From Gammaproteobacteria bacterium (GTDB lineage Bacteria; Pseudomonadota; Gammaproteobacteria; SZUA-229), in contig JAPHRO010000011.1 in NCBI GenBank assembly GCA_026195895.1, positions 1 to 64,000 on the forward strand: a DNA stretch of 64,000 nucleotides, given 5' to 3'. A model generated the notes under the pieces. The model was not told the DNA's origin. It ran no database searches and saw nothing but the letters and a program-made list of their open reading frames with translations. Position numbers and translations under genes: made by a program. How positions within the stretch are numbered: position 1 is the first letter of the stretch; every line of letters starts with the position of its first letter. This document shows, in pieces, positions 47,254 to 56,636 of this stretch.

Positions 47254-47622
47254 ATGGCGGACAAACTTCTAATAGTGATGGCGAATGCCGATTTATCCAA
47301 GCCAGCTGAATTGCTGCCACCCCTGTTGCAGGCAACAGTTGCAGCAGCCATGGAATATGAAGTTGAAGTCTTACTGACGGGACAGGCGGGTCAGTTAGCG
47401 ATGCAGGGTGAGGCTGAGAAAATAGTATTCCACGAGGGTGATTGCAAAACCTACTATGACCATATTAAACAGGCTAAAAATGTCGGCGTAAAAATCAAAG
47501 TCTGTACCCCTGCATTGAAATTCTGGGGCGAAAACCTGATCCCGGAAATAGATGAAACGGTCGGCGGCGCCTATATCATCAACGAAGCTATGGATGATAG
47601 CACTGTTACCTTTACCTATTGA
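47254..47622 (+). CDS. DsrE/F-like small protein
   Basis: The 122-residue protein has the DsrE fold pattern: an N-terminal LLIVMANADLSKPAELLPPLL strand-helix, a central YEVEVLLTGQA strand, a Cys-containing VKIKVCTPALKFWG segment and VGGAYIINEAM. Family members relay sulfur or act as peroxiredoxin-like proteins. Two Cys are present (EGDCKTYY and KVCTPAL), the second at the position of the usual DsrE active Cys. It follows the MscS remnant after two bases, so it may now depend on that region for expression. Confidence 0.8.
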   Translation: MADKLLIVMANADLSKPAELLPPLLQATVAAAMEYEVEVLLTGQAGQLAMQGEAEKIVFHEGDCKTYYDHIKQAKNVGVKIKVCTPALKFWGENLIPEIDETVGGAYIINEAMDDSTVTFTY

Positions 47623-47632
47623 AATCAAGCCT

Positions 47633-48202
47633 ATGTCCGTTACACTCGAACAAGCCCAGCAGGTTTTAGATAATGCGGATCTGATTTATTCTGCGGATGA
47701 TATTTCAATTGCGCTGGATAAACTGGCTTCCGATTTATCAGCAGCAGTTGCTGCGCAATTATTCAACGACAAGCCAGTAATCGTTATTAGCATCATGAAT
47801 GGCGGACTGGTGTTAAGTGGGCATTTGCTTACACGCTTACAGTTTCCATTGCAGGTGGATTTTATTCATGCCACGCGGTATCGCAATCAGACTAGCGGCG
47901 GTGAGCTGGAATGGAAAGTCGAGCCGCACCAGTCAATAAAAAATCGAACGTTGATCATACTGGATGACATACTGGATGAAGGTTATACGCTGGATGCCAT
48001 CAAACAGTACTGTTATGACAAAGGGGCTGCGAATGTCATTTCTGCGGTACTGGTTGAGAAAAAACATGAGCGAAGAAAAGCCGATGTTGATTGTGATTTT
48101 GTTGGCTTGCCTGTTGAAGATCGCTATGTTTTTGGCTTCGGTATGGATTACAAGGGATATCATAGAAATCTGAATGGTATTTATGCCGTATCGGATGATT
48201 AA
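47633..48202 (+). CDS. hpt: Hypoxanthine-guanine phosphoribosyltransferase
   Basis: The enzyme converts hypoxanthine or guanine plus PRPP to IMP or GMP. The 189-residue protein carries the PRPP loop LIILDDILDEGYTLDAI, the ISIMNGGLVLSGHL loop and VGLPVEDRYVFGFGMDYKG. The ATG at 47633 gives a normal length; the frame is open further upstream into the DsrE-like gene. It is followed by a methylthioinosine phosphorylase gene that supplies hypoxanthine, so the two steps form a salvage pair. Confidence 0.94.
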   Translation: MSVTLEQAQQVLDNADLIYSADDISIALDKLASDLSAAVAAQLFNDKPVIVISIMNGGLVLSGHLLTRLQFPLQVDFIHATRYRNQTSGGELEWKVEPHQSIKNRTLIILDDILDEGYTLDAIKQYCYDKGAANVISAVLVEKKHERRKADVDCDFVGLPVEDRYVFGFGMDYKGYHRNLNGIYAVSDD

Positions 48203-48260
48203 CATATAAGATTCATTTTCCAAAACACAGGAAGATAACAAGGGTAAGGTTGGCAACAGC

Positions 48261-49022
48261 ATGTCATTCACAGCGATTATTGGCGGTACCGGTTTAACAA
48301 AATTAAATAACCTTGAAATTACTCACAAAGAAATGGTGAGTACTCCTTATGGTACCCCGTCCGGACCGCTTACTTTTGGCAAGATTTGCGATCTTGATGT
48401 GGTGTTTCTCGCCCGTCATGGGTATCAGCATACGATCCCTCCCCATATGATAAATTATCGGGCCAATCTGTGGGCGCTGAAAAATGTTGACGTTAGCAAA
48501 ATTATCGCGGTAGCGGCTGTTGGCGGTATTACGTCTGAAATGGGGCCAGAACGACTGGTTATCCCTGATCAGATTATTGATTACACCTATGGCCGATCAC
48601 AGACCTTTTTTGAAGATGATCTAAGTTTTGTCACTCATATCGATTTTACCCGGCCCTATAGTGACGAAATAAGAAAGGTATTACTGGACAGTGCAGAGTC
48701 GCTAAAGTTTGATGCCGTCGATGGTGCGGTGTATGGGGCGACTCAGGGGCCCAGGCTGGAGACTGCGGCGGAAGTAAACCGTTTAGAACGTGATGGCTGC
48801 GATATTGTCGGCATGACCGGGATGCCGGAAGCGGCGCTGGCGCGGGAGCTGGATTTAGAGTATGCCGCCTGTGCTCTGGTGATCAACTGGGCGGCAGGTC
48901 GTGGTGGGCAGACAGAGATCAGCTTACAGGAAATGGAAAAGTGTCTGGAATCTGGAATGACGAGGGTGAAGCAGTTGCTGGAAACCGCATTACCCGGCAT
49001 CGAATCCTGCACGACGGCGTAA
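48261..49022 (+). CDS. S-methyl-5'-thioinosine phosphorylase (PNP/MTAP family)
   Basis: This 253-residue phosphorylase has the N-terminal phosphate motif IIGGTGLTKL, then FLARHGYQHTIPPH, VAAVGGI, GATQGPRLETAAE, DIVGMTGMPEAALARE and CALVINWAAGRG. The last block has Asn-Trp-Ala in place of the Asn-x-Asp adenine-binding pattern, as in the gammaproteobacterial MTIP enzymes that split methylthioinosine to hypoxanthine. It lies just after hpt, which would recycle the hypoxanthine. Classical MTA phosphorylase is the alternative. Confidence 0.87.
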   Translation: MSFTAIIGGTGLTKLNNLEITHKEMVSTPYGTPSGPLTFGKICDLDVVFLARHGYQHTIPPHMINYRANLWALKNVDVSKIIAVAAVGGITSEMGPERLVIPDQIIDYTYGRSQTFFEDDLSFVTHIDFTRPYSDEIRKVLLDSAESLKFDAVDGAVYGATQGPRLETAAEVNRLERDGCDIVGMTGMPEAALARELDLEYAACALVINWAAGRGGQTEISLQEMEKCLESGMTRVKQLLETALPGIESCTTA

Positions 49023-49096
49023 AGCTGGAAAATATCCTGAAAAATACCGTTTGATGTTATAAAATACCGCCGCATTTCAATATATCAGGATATTTC

Positions 49097-49678
49097 ATGG
49101 CACGCGTAGATTCTGTTTCAGACGCCACTGGCATTAGCAAACTTGTTCTTTTCCTTCGATACCACGAACAATCACGTCAGTGGTTTGCCGTTTTATTTGT
49201 ATTGTTAGTCAGTTTACTGGGGCAGCCGCAGCAAACATTGCTGTATATCGGCACCGGTATAGCGGTAATCGGCATGGCTGTTCGTATGTGGGCAGCAGGC
49301 TATGTGATGAAAAATAAAGAGCTGGCCACTACTGGGCCTTATGCTTATGTAAGACATCCGCTATATGTAGGAAATATCCTGTTGCTGGTGGCTTATTCGC
49401 TGGCATCTTCATTGTGGTGGTCTTTTGTACTGATGGCTTTTTTACTCTGGTTCTATTATCCACCAACAATTGCTTATGAAGACAATAAGCTGCGTAATAT
49501 TTTCGGTGAAGAATGGGAAAACTGGAGTAAGAATATTCATGCCTTAATTCCTACCTTTGGGCACAAGGCCGGCAGCGCAAAGAGCGAATGGTCTTTCAAA
49601 AAAAGCCTGATGCAAAATGGTGAGCCGATAATCGTAATTTATCTGATCTGGTGCCTGTACCTGCTATACACCAAGTAA
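49097..49678 (+). CDS. Isoprenylcysteine carboxyl methyltransferase-like membrane protein
   Basis: The 193-residue protein has about five membrane helices and the ICMT/PEMT signature TTGPYAYVRHPLYVGNILLL. It ends with a second conserved segment YYPPTIAYEDNKLRNIFGEEWENW, where Glu and Arg bind S-adenosylmethionine. Bacterial members methylate unknown lipids or small molecules. The substrate is not predictable. It precedes a kinase-like gene by 20 bases. Confidence 0.83.
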   Translation: MARVDSVSDATGISKLVLFLRYHEQSRQWFAVLFVLLVSLLGQPQQTLLYIGTGIAVIGMAVRMWAAGYVMKNKELATTGPYAYVRHPLYVGNILLLVAYSLASSLWWSFVLMAFLLWFYYPPTIAYEDNKLRNIFGEEWENWSKNIHALIPTFGHKAGSAKSEWSFKKSLMQNGEPIIVIYLIWCLYLLYTK

Positions 49679-49698
49679 ATTGATTCAAGTATCTGGTT

Positions 49699-50391
49699 AT
49701 GATTAGCGAACTCCAGGGGCTTGACGAAACAAAACTAAAGGGCTGGATAGAATCCAGCCTGGAACAAAACACCCATATACTGGCAGCCGGTTATCAGGGT
49801 AAAACTCTCAAATATGAAGATGCTAATCACCAGTTAGTTATCAAAATTCCCCATGGCAGTGGATTAATAAAACGCTTCCATATTCGTATGCTCAAACATG
49901 AGTATGATGTCTACCAGAAATTATCCGGTTTCAAAGGTGCGCCAAAATGTTTTGGCATGATTGATAATCAATATCTGGTCATTGAGTTTATTAATGGTCA
50001 ACCTATTCGCAGTGCTCGTCCCGTCGATGAAGAACGCTTCTTTCGCCAATTATTTGAGTATATTGAAGCAATGCATGGTTGCGAGGTGGCGCATATGGAT
50101 TTAAAAAGAAAAGATAATCTGCTGGTTGTTAATGGTAATGAACCCTGTCTAATAGATTTTGGTGCAGCCGTAATCAGGAAGCATGGTTTTCATCCTTTCA
50201 ATAGCTTCTGGTATAAGCTGGCGCAGCGTTTTGATTACAATGCCTGGATCAAGCATAAATATCAAAATCAGTTTCATCTAATCAGCGATGAAGACAGGCC
50301 GTATTACAGGAAAACTGTTACCGAAATAGTTTCACGAAAAATAAAACGTTTTTATAAAGACTTTATTTACAACAGGAAAAAACAGAAATAA
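49699..50391 (+). CDS. RIO/KDO-kinase-like small kinase
   Basis: The 230-residue protein has a minimal kinase core: the Lys strand LVIKIPHG, a helix with Glu (MLKHEYDVY), the catalytic loop VAHMDLKRKDNLLV (H-x-D-L...N) and the metal motif LIDFGAAV. These match the lipopolysaccharide core (KDO/heptose) kinase and RIO-like group. Phosphorylation of a sugar or lipid is more likely than of protein. It has no membrane helix but a very basic C-terminus (KIKRFYKDFIYNRKKQK), suggesting membrane association. Confidence 0.75.
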   Translation: MISELQGLDETKLKGWIESSLEQNTHILAAGYQGKTLKYEDANHQLVIKIPHGSGLIKRFHIRMLKHEYDVYQKLSGFKGAPKCFGMIDNQYLVIEFINGQPIRSARPVDEERFFRQLFEYIEAMHGCEVAHMDLKRKDNLLVVNGNEPCLIDFGAAVIRKHGFHPFNSFWYKLAQRFDYNAWIKHKYQNQFHLISDEDRPYYRKTVTEIVSRKIKRFYKDFIYNRKKQK

Positions 50392-50499
50392 TGAATCTGA
50401 ATTGAAATTGGGAAATAGCACTCAATTCATGTTTCTACATTCCCAATGCATTGAATCCCAGCTGACTAAAAACATATAATTTCGCCGGGGAGAACGTCT

Positions 50500-50673
50500 C
50501 TGGATGAAAATTACATCGCGCCATTTAGTATCAATATCAGTGAGCATGTCACTAGTGTCGAAATAACTGACAGGCCCCATTTCAAAAAAGAATGGCAACG
50601 ATTATTTGTGATAGTGCAGGTAGTCGGTTTGCTGATCATTTTAATCTCCAGCTTGCATTATTGGTGGGCTTGA
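50500..50673 (+). CDS. Putative 57-residue C-tail-anchored membrane protein with CTG start
   Basis: In the 473-base gap 50392-50864 one frame is open and protein-like but has no ATG, GTG or TTG start ahead of its helix. A strong ribosome binding site GGGGAGA (50487-50493) sits six bases before CTG at 50500. The product would begin LDENYIAPFSINISEH, with a charged middle (DRPHFKKEWQR) and a C-terminal membrane helix LFVIVQVVGLLIILISSLHYWWA. An ATG four bases further on, in another frame, gives only 20 codons. The rest of the gap holds a weak inverted repeat, TGATGGC at 50811 and GCCATCA at 50831, just past the end of hflD. Confidence 0.45.
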   Translation: MDENYIAPFSINISEHVTSVEITDRPHFKKEWQRLFVIVQVVGLLIILISSLHYWWA

Positions 50674-50864
50674 TTGTTATAAAGCAAAATGCATGCCTTC
50701 AAAATACCGGGTTTCTACTAAGGCTTAAGTCGCTGAAATAAATGAATTTATAAAAGACTCCATGGGAAAGGTAGTTATCAGGCGTGCTCTTTTATAGTGC
50801 GTAATAAATTTGATGGCCGCAAAATGGTGCGCCATCAGTATTGAATAAACTGAATGTTATTGTG

Positions 50865-51488
50865 TTAGATTTGAGCGAGCAGTTCTTTACTGGTATTCAG
50901 GTAGGATTTCCTGCCAAATAAAAATTGCAGTTTATTACCGCCGCACTGACGCCATAAAACGGCAGACCGAATCCCGGCCAGTAACAGAGCTCGGATTTTA
51001 TTGGCATTGCTTTGCTGAGACAGATAATTTTGTTCACCCTGCACAATGATTCGAGGCATTAATGTGCTAATCGTGTCCTGATACAGTCCGGCAAGATTGG
51101 CCAGCACATTTTCATGGGTCAGGCTGAAATATTCCATCTGATTCTGGGTGTTTTCCAGTCCTTTGGACATCTTGTCCAGCATGGGTTTATTCTTACTGAG
51201 TTTTTTTTCCAGATGTAATAGGGAAATAACATAACGGGTGATATCCATGTTTTTTTTATCGCTATCGGATGACATCTGATCAATAAGTGTTTTTAATCCC
51301 GTCGATAATTCGGCGATACCGCCATAAACATTGCCGACACTGGCACTATCAAATTTAAACAGTGTTTCCAGGCAGGATTCCATGGCTGCGCCAGATACCT
51401 GGCCGGTACGGGCGATGTCTTCAACCAGTTTGGCGGCCTGGAAAACGCCGGCCAGTGCCAGGGTTCGATCTTCTTGTGTATGTTTCAT
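50865..51488 (-). CDS. hflD: HflD-like lysogenization/membrane-associated regulator
   Basis: The 207-residue all-helical protein matches HflD: QEDRTLALAGVFQAAKLVEDIARTG at the start, LGTLF-like CLETLFKFD, DITRYVISLLHLEKKL in the middle, and IRALLLAGIRSAVLWRQCGG near the C-terminus. It is peripheral on the inner membrane in E. coli. I chose ATG at 51488, the conserved MKHTQ-type start; the frame is open 141 bases upstream into mnmA. The mnmA-hflD order is standard in gammaproteobacteria. Confidence 0.92.
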   Translation of the reverse strand: MKHTQEDRTLALAGVFQAAKLVEDIARTGQVSGAAMESCLETLFKFDSASVGNVYGGIAELSTGLKTLIDQMSSDSDKKNMDITRYVISLLHLEKKLSKNKPMLDKMSKGLENTQNQMEYFSLTHENVLANLAGLYQDTISTLMPRIIVQGEQNYLSQQSNANKIRALLLAGIRSAVLWRQCGGNKLQFLFGRKSYLNTSKELLAQI

Positions 51489-51501
51489 CGGTAGTTTCCG
51501 T

Positions 51502-52602
51502 TTAGCCGGGCGAGTTAAACATTTCATCGATAACGCCGCCGCCCAGACAGACATCACCATCATAAAAAACAATTGATTGACCCGGCGTAATCGCACGTTG
51601 CGGCTGGTTAAATTCAACAATGCATTCATTATTTTTCATCTGAATGATCTGACAGGCCTGATCCGGTTGGCGATAGCGAACTTTTGCCATGCAGGAAATA
51701 TTTTTTTTGGGCGAGGTGCCGCTAACCCAATGTAGTTGGCTGGCCTTTAAATGGGTATGGAATAATCGCGGATGATTTTTTCCCTGAGCAACGATAAGAA
51801 TATTATTCTTCAGATCTTTATCAACGCTATACCAGGGATCTTCGGAACTGCCTTTTATGCCGCCAATGCCGAGTCCTTTGCGCTGCCCTAAGGTGTAATA
51901 CATTAAGCCATGATGTCTGCCAATTAAGTCGCCATTGACGGTTCTGATTTCACCTGGTTGAGCGGGAAGATATTTTTGCAAAAACTCTTTGAATTTGCGT
52001 TCACCTATAAAGCAGATGCCGGTGCTGTCTTTTTTTGCGTGATTAACAAATGCAGATTTTTCAGCAAGTCGTCGTACTTTGGGTTTTTCTATATCGCCAA
52101 CTGGAAACAGACTGTGGCTCAGTTGCTGTTGACCAAGCGTATAAAGAAAATAGCTTTGGTCTTTATTATTATCTACCCCTTTTAACAGATAAAAGCTCCC
52201 ATTGCGTTGTGTGACCCGCACATAATGCCCGGTGGCAATGTAATCAGCGCCAAGCTGTAAGGCATAGTCCAGGAATGCTTTGAATTTAATTTCTTTATTG
52301 CACAGGATGTCAGGATTGGGTGTGCGCCCGGCACTGTATTCATCAAGAAAGTGCTGGAAAACCCTGTCCCAGTATTGATCAGAAAAATTAACGCTATGTA
52401 GTTTTATCCCGAGTTGGTTACTAACTTTCTGTGCGTCTTCCAGATCCACGGCGGCGGCACAATAATCATCGTCGTCATCCTGTTCCCAGTTTTTCATGAA
52501 CAGGCCTTCTACCTGATAGCCCTGTTCTATGAGCTGCAGGGCGGCAACAGATGAATCTACGCCACCGGACATGCCGACAATAACACGCTTACGACTATTC
52601 AT
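51502..52602 (-). CDS. mnmA: tRNA-specific 2-thiouridylase
   Basis: MnmA installs sulfur at U34 of tRNA Lys, Glu and Gln. The PP-loop [14 protein letters not shown] is near residue 8. The catalytic Cys pair lies in [12 protein letters not shown] and [10 protein letters not shown]. The 366-residue length from ATG at 52602 matches E. coli. This start lies inside the last eight bases of the upstream gene, suggesting coupling; ATG at 52623 is an alternative. Sulfur relay partners are not in the window. Confidence 0.96.
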   Translation of the reverse strand: MNSRKRVIVGMSGGVDSSVAALQLIEQGYQVEGLFMKNWEQDDDDDYCAAAVDLEDAQKVSNQLGIKLHSVNFSDQYWDRVFQHFLDEYSAGRTPNPDILCNKEIKFKAFLDYALQLGADYIATGHYVRVTQRNGSFYLLKGVDNNKDQSYFLYTLGQQQLSHSLFPVGDIEKPKVRRLAEKSAFVNHAKKDSTGICFIGERKFKEFLQKYLPAQPGEIRTVNGDLIGRHHGLMYYTLGQRKGLGIGGIKGSSEDPWYSVDKDLKNNILIVAQGKNHPRLFHTHLKASQLHWVSGTSPKKNISCMAKVRYRQPDQACQIIQMKNNECIVEFNQPQRAITPGQSIVFYDGDVCLGGGVIDEMFNSPG

Positions 52603-53209
52603 TGGTGATAGTGTTTGCGTCATTGGGGAATTTTTCCGAAGCAGAAAAAATATTTCCCAGGTCACCAGGGAGATATTTGTTTTGTTTCCAGCTTGCCAGT
52701 GATTCAATTTCCGGAACTGTCAGGTGATTTTCACTCGCTTTAATGACATAAATTTTTCCGGAAGTTGTTGCCTGTATGACGCAAACATTTTCAGTCATGC
52801 CAAACCAGGAGCTGCGCTGCTCGATTTTTCGGATAAAATGAAATTTAATCAGTTTGGCATCGAGCAGGGTGCTTATATAGGATTTAATATTAAGTGCCAT
52901 ATCGCGGTCATTCATCCAGTTGCGTATTTCGGTGGTGCTGGCATCCGAAGATTTCTCTGCCAGTCTGTGCAGGGCATCGGTTTCCATTAGCATGATCGCT
53001 TTGGCAATGTATTGTCTCTCAACCGAATCATTTTCAACGGGCGATTCAAAAAGTTGCAGGATTTCGACCCAGGCTGGATCGGATAGTTTAATGGTTTGTT
53101 TTATATTGCAATCACCGTCCAGGCAAAGCCGTATCTCTGGTGTCGCAAAACTGGCACTGCTCATAACAAGAGTCATTAGCAATAGAAGTGGTCGCATAAT
53201 GTGATTCAT
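52595..53209 (-). CDS. Hypothetical exported protein
   Basis: Not recognised. The 204-residue protein has a signal peptide ([18 protein letters not shown] from the second Met) and a mature domain with a Cys pair (LCLDGDC, residues 28-34 region) and one further Cys (ENVCVIQ). Mixed helices and strands follow, with no membrane segment. It starts one base into the nudJ stop (TAATG) and overlaps mnmA by eight bases, so it is embedded in the nudJ-mnmA-hflD operon. A periplasmic role is inferred only from the signal peptide. Confidence 0.7.
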   Translation of the reverse strand: MNHIMRPLLLLMTLVMSSASFATPEIRLCLDGDCNIKQTIKLSDPAWVEILQLFESPVENDSVERQYIAKAIMLMETDALHRLAEKSSDASTTEIRNWMNDRDMALNIKSYISTLLDAKLIKFHFIRKIEQRSSWFGMTENVCVIQATTSGKIYVIKASENHLTVPEIESLASWKQNKYLPGDLGNIFSASEKFPNDANTITNE

Positions 53210-53661
53210 TATAGATCAATCAGTAGATGGAGAGGGTATCGATGACCTGCAAGATAGTCGTCGATGCATTTTATAACCATCGGGCTGCGAAGTTTATCCG
53301 GTTGCTGCAGTAATTCATCACGACTCATCCAGATAGCTCGGATGATGCCTTCATCCAGAACTTGCTCCGGTTGCAGATCATCACAACTGCCGCAGAAACA
53401 GACACGCAAAAAGGTTCGGCCCGTATCAGTTTGTTGCCAGCGATAGATGCCGGTAATAGCCTGGGGATGAAATCGCCAGGCAGTTTCTTCGCGGGTTTCG
53501 CGTATCGCGGCTTCGATCAGACTTTCATTCGGATCGAGATGACCGGCTGGCTGGTTATAAACCACCTGGCCATCACTTTCTTCTTCAACCATTAAAAATT
53601 TATTATCACGCTCAATCACTGCGGCTACAGTGGCGTGGGGTTTCCAGATTTCTGTGTTCAT
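53209..53661 (-). CDS. nudJ: NUDIX hydrolase, NudJ-like phosphatase
   Basis: The 150-residue protein has a complete Nudix box, from GHLDPNESL to RETREETAW (G-x5-E-x7-REUxEE). The family-specific start WKPHATVAAVIE and PVGHL-like NQPAGHLD point to NudJ, which removes phosphate from nucleoside di/triphosphates and thiamine pyrophosphate derivatives. In E. coli it also lies directly upstream of mnmA. It overlaps the DUF2062 gene (ATGA). Confidence 0.9.
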   Translation of the reverse strand: MNTEIWKPHATVAAVIERDNKFLMVEEESDGQVVYNQPAGHLDPNESLIEAAIRETREETAWRFHPQAITGIYRWQQTDTGRTFLRVCFCGSCDDLQPEQVLDEGIIRAIWMSRDELLQQPDKLRSPMVIKCIDDYLAGHRYPLHLLIDL

Positions 53662-54191
53662 AAGTTCTGTTTTTTAAGTCGTCTTTTTTCCCGCTTCTGT
53701 TTTAAATAGCGCACGATATGCAGGCGCCAGAGCAGACGCATGGTGATAAACCCCAGGCTGCTGCTAAAAAAGGCCAGGGTAAAGCAGCCCAGCAGGAACG
53801 GTTTCCAGATCGCCAGCATTTCATTGAGCAGCCAGTCGTAACTGGGTTCAAAAAAGAATTCAGAGGCGGGTGCTCCAATCATCCCGGCGCCGAACTGGTA
53901 GGCAAAGTAAAACAACGGGGGCATGGTAACCGGATTGCTGATCCAGACCAGCGCGACGGATATGGGTAGATTGCTTCTTACGATAATGGCCACACCGGCC
54001 GCGAGTGCCATCTGAAAAGGTACAGGAATCCACATAAAAAACAGGCCGACAGCAAATGCAACCGAGACAGATCGACGGTTCAGGTGCCATAGATTTGGAT
54101 CATGTAACAAAGTGCCAAATATGCGCAGTGTTTTATGTTCTTTGATTTTATGCGAATCAGGCAGGTACTTACGAATGAACTTCTTAGGCAT
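53658..54191 (-). CDS. DUF2062 membrane protein
   Basis: The 177-residue protein shows the DUF2062 pattern: a basic N-terminus, DPNLWHLNRRSVSVAFAVGLFFMWIPVPFQM, NLPISVALVWISNPVTMPPLFYFAYQFG and a third hydrophobic segment near residue 135, ending in a Lys/Arg-rich tail. There are about three to four membrane segments. Its function is not established. It is commonly a neighbour of comEC in gammaproteobacteria, as here, on the opposite strand. Confidence 0.88.
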   Translation of the reverse strand: MPKKFIRKYLPDSHKIKEHKTLRIFGTLLHDPNLWHLNRRSVSVAFAVGLFFMWIPVPFQMALAAGVAIIVRSNLPISVALVWISNPVTMPPLFYFAYQFGAGMIGAPASEFFFEPSYDWLLNEMLAIWKPFLLGCFTLAFFSSSLGFITMRLLWRLHIVRYLKQKREKRRLKKQNL

Positions 54192-54255
54192 ATTGTGATT
54201 GTGTTAATCTGTGGTCGATTTTTTACATTATCGCCTGTTAAGGCGTTACACACAA

Positions 54256-56586
54256 ATGACGGATCGATTACAAACACGGAATAGTTTGCCAATCTATGCG
54301 CTGGTATTTCTGGGCGGCATTGGTTCATTGCAATTTTTTAGCAGGCTGCCAGATCCCTACTGGCTGGGCTTGCTGCCGCTGGTTTTTCTGCTGGTTTTTT
54401 TTAAACCGAGATTAAGATTGCTCTGCCTTGGGCTTGCGGGATTTCTCTGGGCTTTGCTTCATGCACACTGGTATTTTTTACATGTTTTACCGGAAGCGCT
54501 GGCCGGTCAGGATGTCTGGATTGAAGGTGTTATCGCTGATATTCCGACCAAAGCCGATCGAGTGCAGCGCTAAGAAATCGGTGTTAAACGATTTCAGCCG
54601 GTCGAACCGCAATCAGCGGCAGCGAATGAGGAAAACTATCATCCCAGATATTTACGGATCAGTTGGTACGATAATACGCAGCAAATAAGGGCCGGTGAAC
54701 ACTGGCGTTTGAAAGTGCGCTTAAAACCCCCCCATGGCTTTAGAAATACCGGTGGTTTTGACTACGAAATGTGGCTGTACCAGCAAGGCATTCACGCCAC
54801 CGGCTATGTACGAAAAGACGCGTCCAATCAACGGCTGGCATTAGCCGATCCCTGTTCGCTGGGCGGGATTCGACAGCAGCTGGCAGATCGTATTTTGCAG
54901 CTTGAAACGCTGGAGTTTGGCGGCCTGATCGCCGCGCTTGCGGTGGGCTACAAAGATGCGATTCAGCCTGAGCACTGGCGGTTGCTAATGCGCACCGGCA
55001 CGAATCATTTGATGGCTATATCTGGGTTACATATTGGACTGGTGGCCGCCATGGGTTTCTGGCTGGTCAGGTGGTTGCTGCCCGTAAGCATAATTCAGCG
55101 AGTACCGGCCAACCAGTTAGCCGCCTGTGTTTCGCTGTTGCTGGCTTTTGCTTACGCTCTGTTAGCAGGTTTTGCGATTCCTACCCAGCGCGCCATGCTG
55201 ATGTTGATGGTGGTGCTGGGTGCTGTCCTGTTCAGACGCCATATTCGGCCGCTAAATGGCCTGTCGCTGGCGTTAATTGTCGTATTGCTGATTGATCCAG
55301 TAGCGGTTTTATCGGCCGGTTTCTGGTTTTCATTTCTCGCGGTCGGTGTACTTGCCTACAGTTTCAGTGGTCGGCTGAGCCGACCCGGCAGGTTGTGGCA
55401 GTGGGGGCGAGTGCAGTGGGTGATCGCGCTGGCGTTATTTCCCGTTTCCCTGTTCATGTTCCAGCAGGCATCGCTGGTGGCGCCGCTGGTTAATGTAGTG
55501 CTGGTGCCCTGGGTCAGTTTCCTGATAGTGCCGTTGGTGTTGTTGGTCCTGTGCGTTATCTGGCCATTTCCAGTATTGGCAGATGGGCTGCTGACGCTGG
55601 CGGATTTCCTGTTGTCGCTAGCCTGGCCCCTGGTGAATTATCTGGGTGTATCGCCGCTTAGCAGTTGGCAGCAGGCATCTCCACCGCTGATTTATCTGTT
55701 GCTGGCGATGGTGGGGATGGCATTGTTGCTGGCACCGAAAGGATTCCCGCAGCGCTGGTCAGGTCTGCTCATGTTGCTGCCCGCGTTGCTCAATGAGCCA
55801 GCAAAACCGGCCCCAGGGGATTTCTGGATGAGCTTACTGGATGTGGGGCAGGGTCTTGCGGTGTTTATTCAGACACACGATCACAGCCTGGTGTTTGATA
55901 CCGGCGCCAAATTCAGTGACCGATTCAATGCCGGAGACCGGGTACTGGTGCCCTATCTGAAAAATCGGGGTATTTCATCCCTGGATACTCTGCTTGTTAG
56001 CCACGGTGACAACGACCATGTGGGTGGTGCCGCGTCGTTGATTCAGCAGGTCCCGGTCAGGCAGCTTCTGGGGCAGGATATCGACAGCCTGGATCATGAC
56101 AATAAGCAGGCCTGTCGGCAGGGCCAGCACTGGCAATGGGATGGCGTGGATTTTCAGATACTGCATCCGGACAGACCCTATAAACAGCGCAATAATCGAG
56201 GTTGTGTTCTGCTGGTGAGTAGCGGAACCGGACGGCTGTTGCTGGCGGCAGATATCGAACGCAAGGTAGAGTCTCGCCTGGTGAAGGAATATGGCCGGCA
56301 GCTCAAGTCGGATGTACTTGTCGTACCCCATCATGGCAGTGAAACTTCATCGAGCAGCGCCTGGATTCGTACGGTGAATCCCGACTATGCACTGGTATCC
56401 GTGGGCTATAAAAATCGCTTTAATCATCCGCGCCCAGCGATAGTCAATGCCTATGAAAATATTGATGCCCAACTGCTGTCCACAGCCGACCTGGGGGCGA
56501 TAAATATCAAATTTTCCAGAACCACAGGCATAAGCGTCAGCAGTGTGCGGCAACAACAGCAGCATTATTGGAATCATTTACCCTGA
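54256..56586 (+). pseudogene. comEC: comEC/rec2 DNA-uptake channel gene interrupted by one in-frame TAA
   Basis: ComEC forms the inner-membrane channel for transforming DNA. From ATG at 54256 the frame reads N-terminal membrane helices and the start of the OB-like domain, meets TAA at 54571-54573, and continues in the same frame to 56586. It goes on through the rest of the OB domain (HGFRNTGGFDYE), the competence domain with many helices (GTNHLMAISGLHIGL) and the metallo-beta-lactamase-like domain (SHGDNDHVGG, VPHHGSETSS). Without the stop the protein would be about 776 residues, the normal size. An internal TTG at 54709 could start a 625-residue C-terminal piece. Either the gene is newly inactivated or the stop is a sequence error. 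Confidence 0.9.
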
Positions 56587-56636
56587 TAACGTATCATGTT
56601 GGCCATTCTAATTAATCTTCATGAGGGCTTGATAAC

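Noticed and set aside
51489-51629. N-terminal extension of HflD
   Set aside because: The extension overlaps mnmA coding sequence. The conserved HflD start is at ATG 51488.
54211-54573. Separate small membrane-protein gene before comEC
   Set aside because: It is in the same frame as the downstream ComEC part and encodes the missing ComEC N-terminus. The two are one gene split by TAA.
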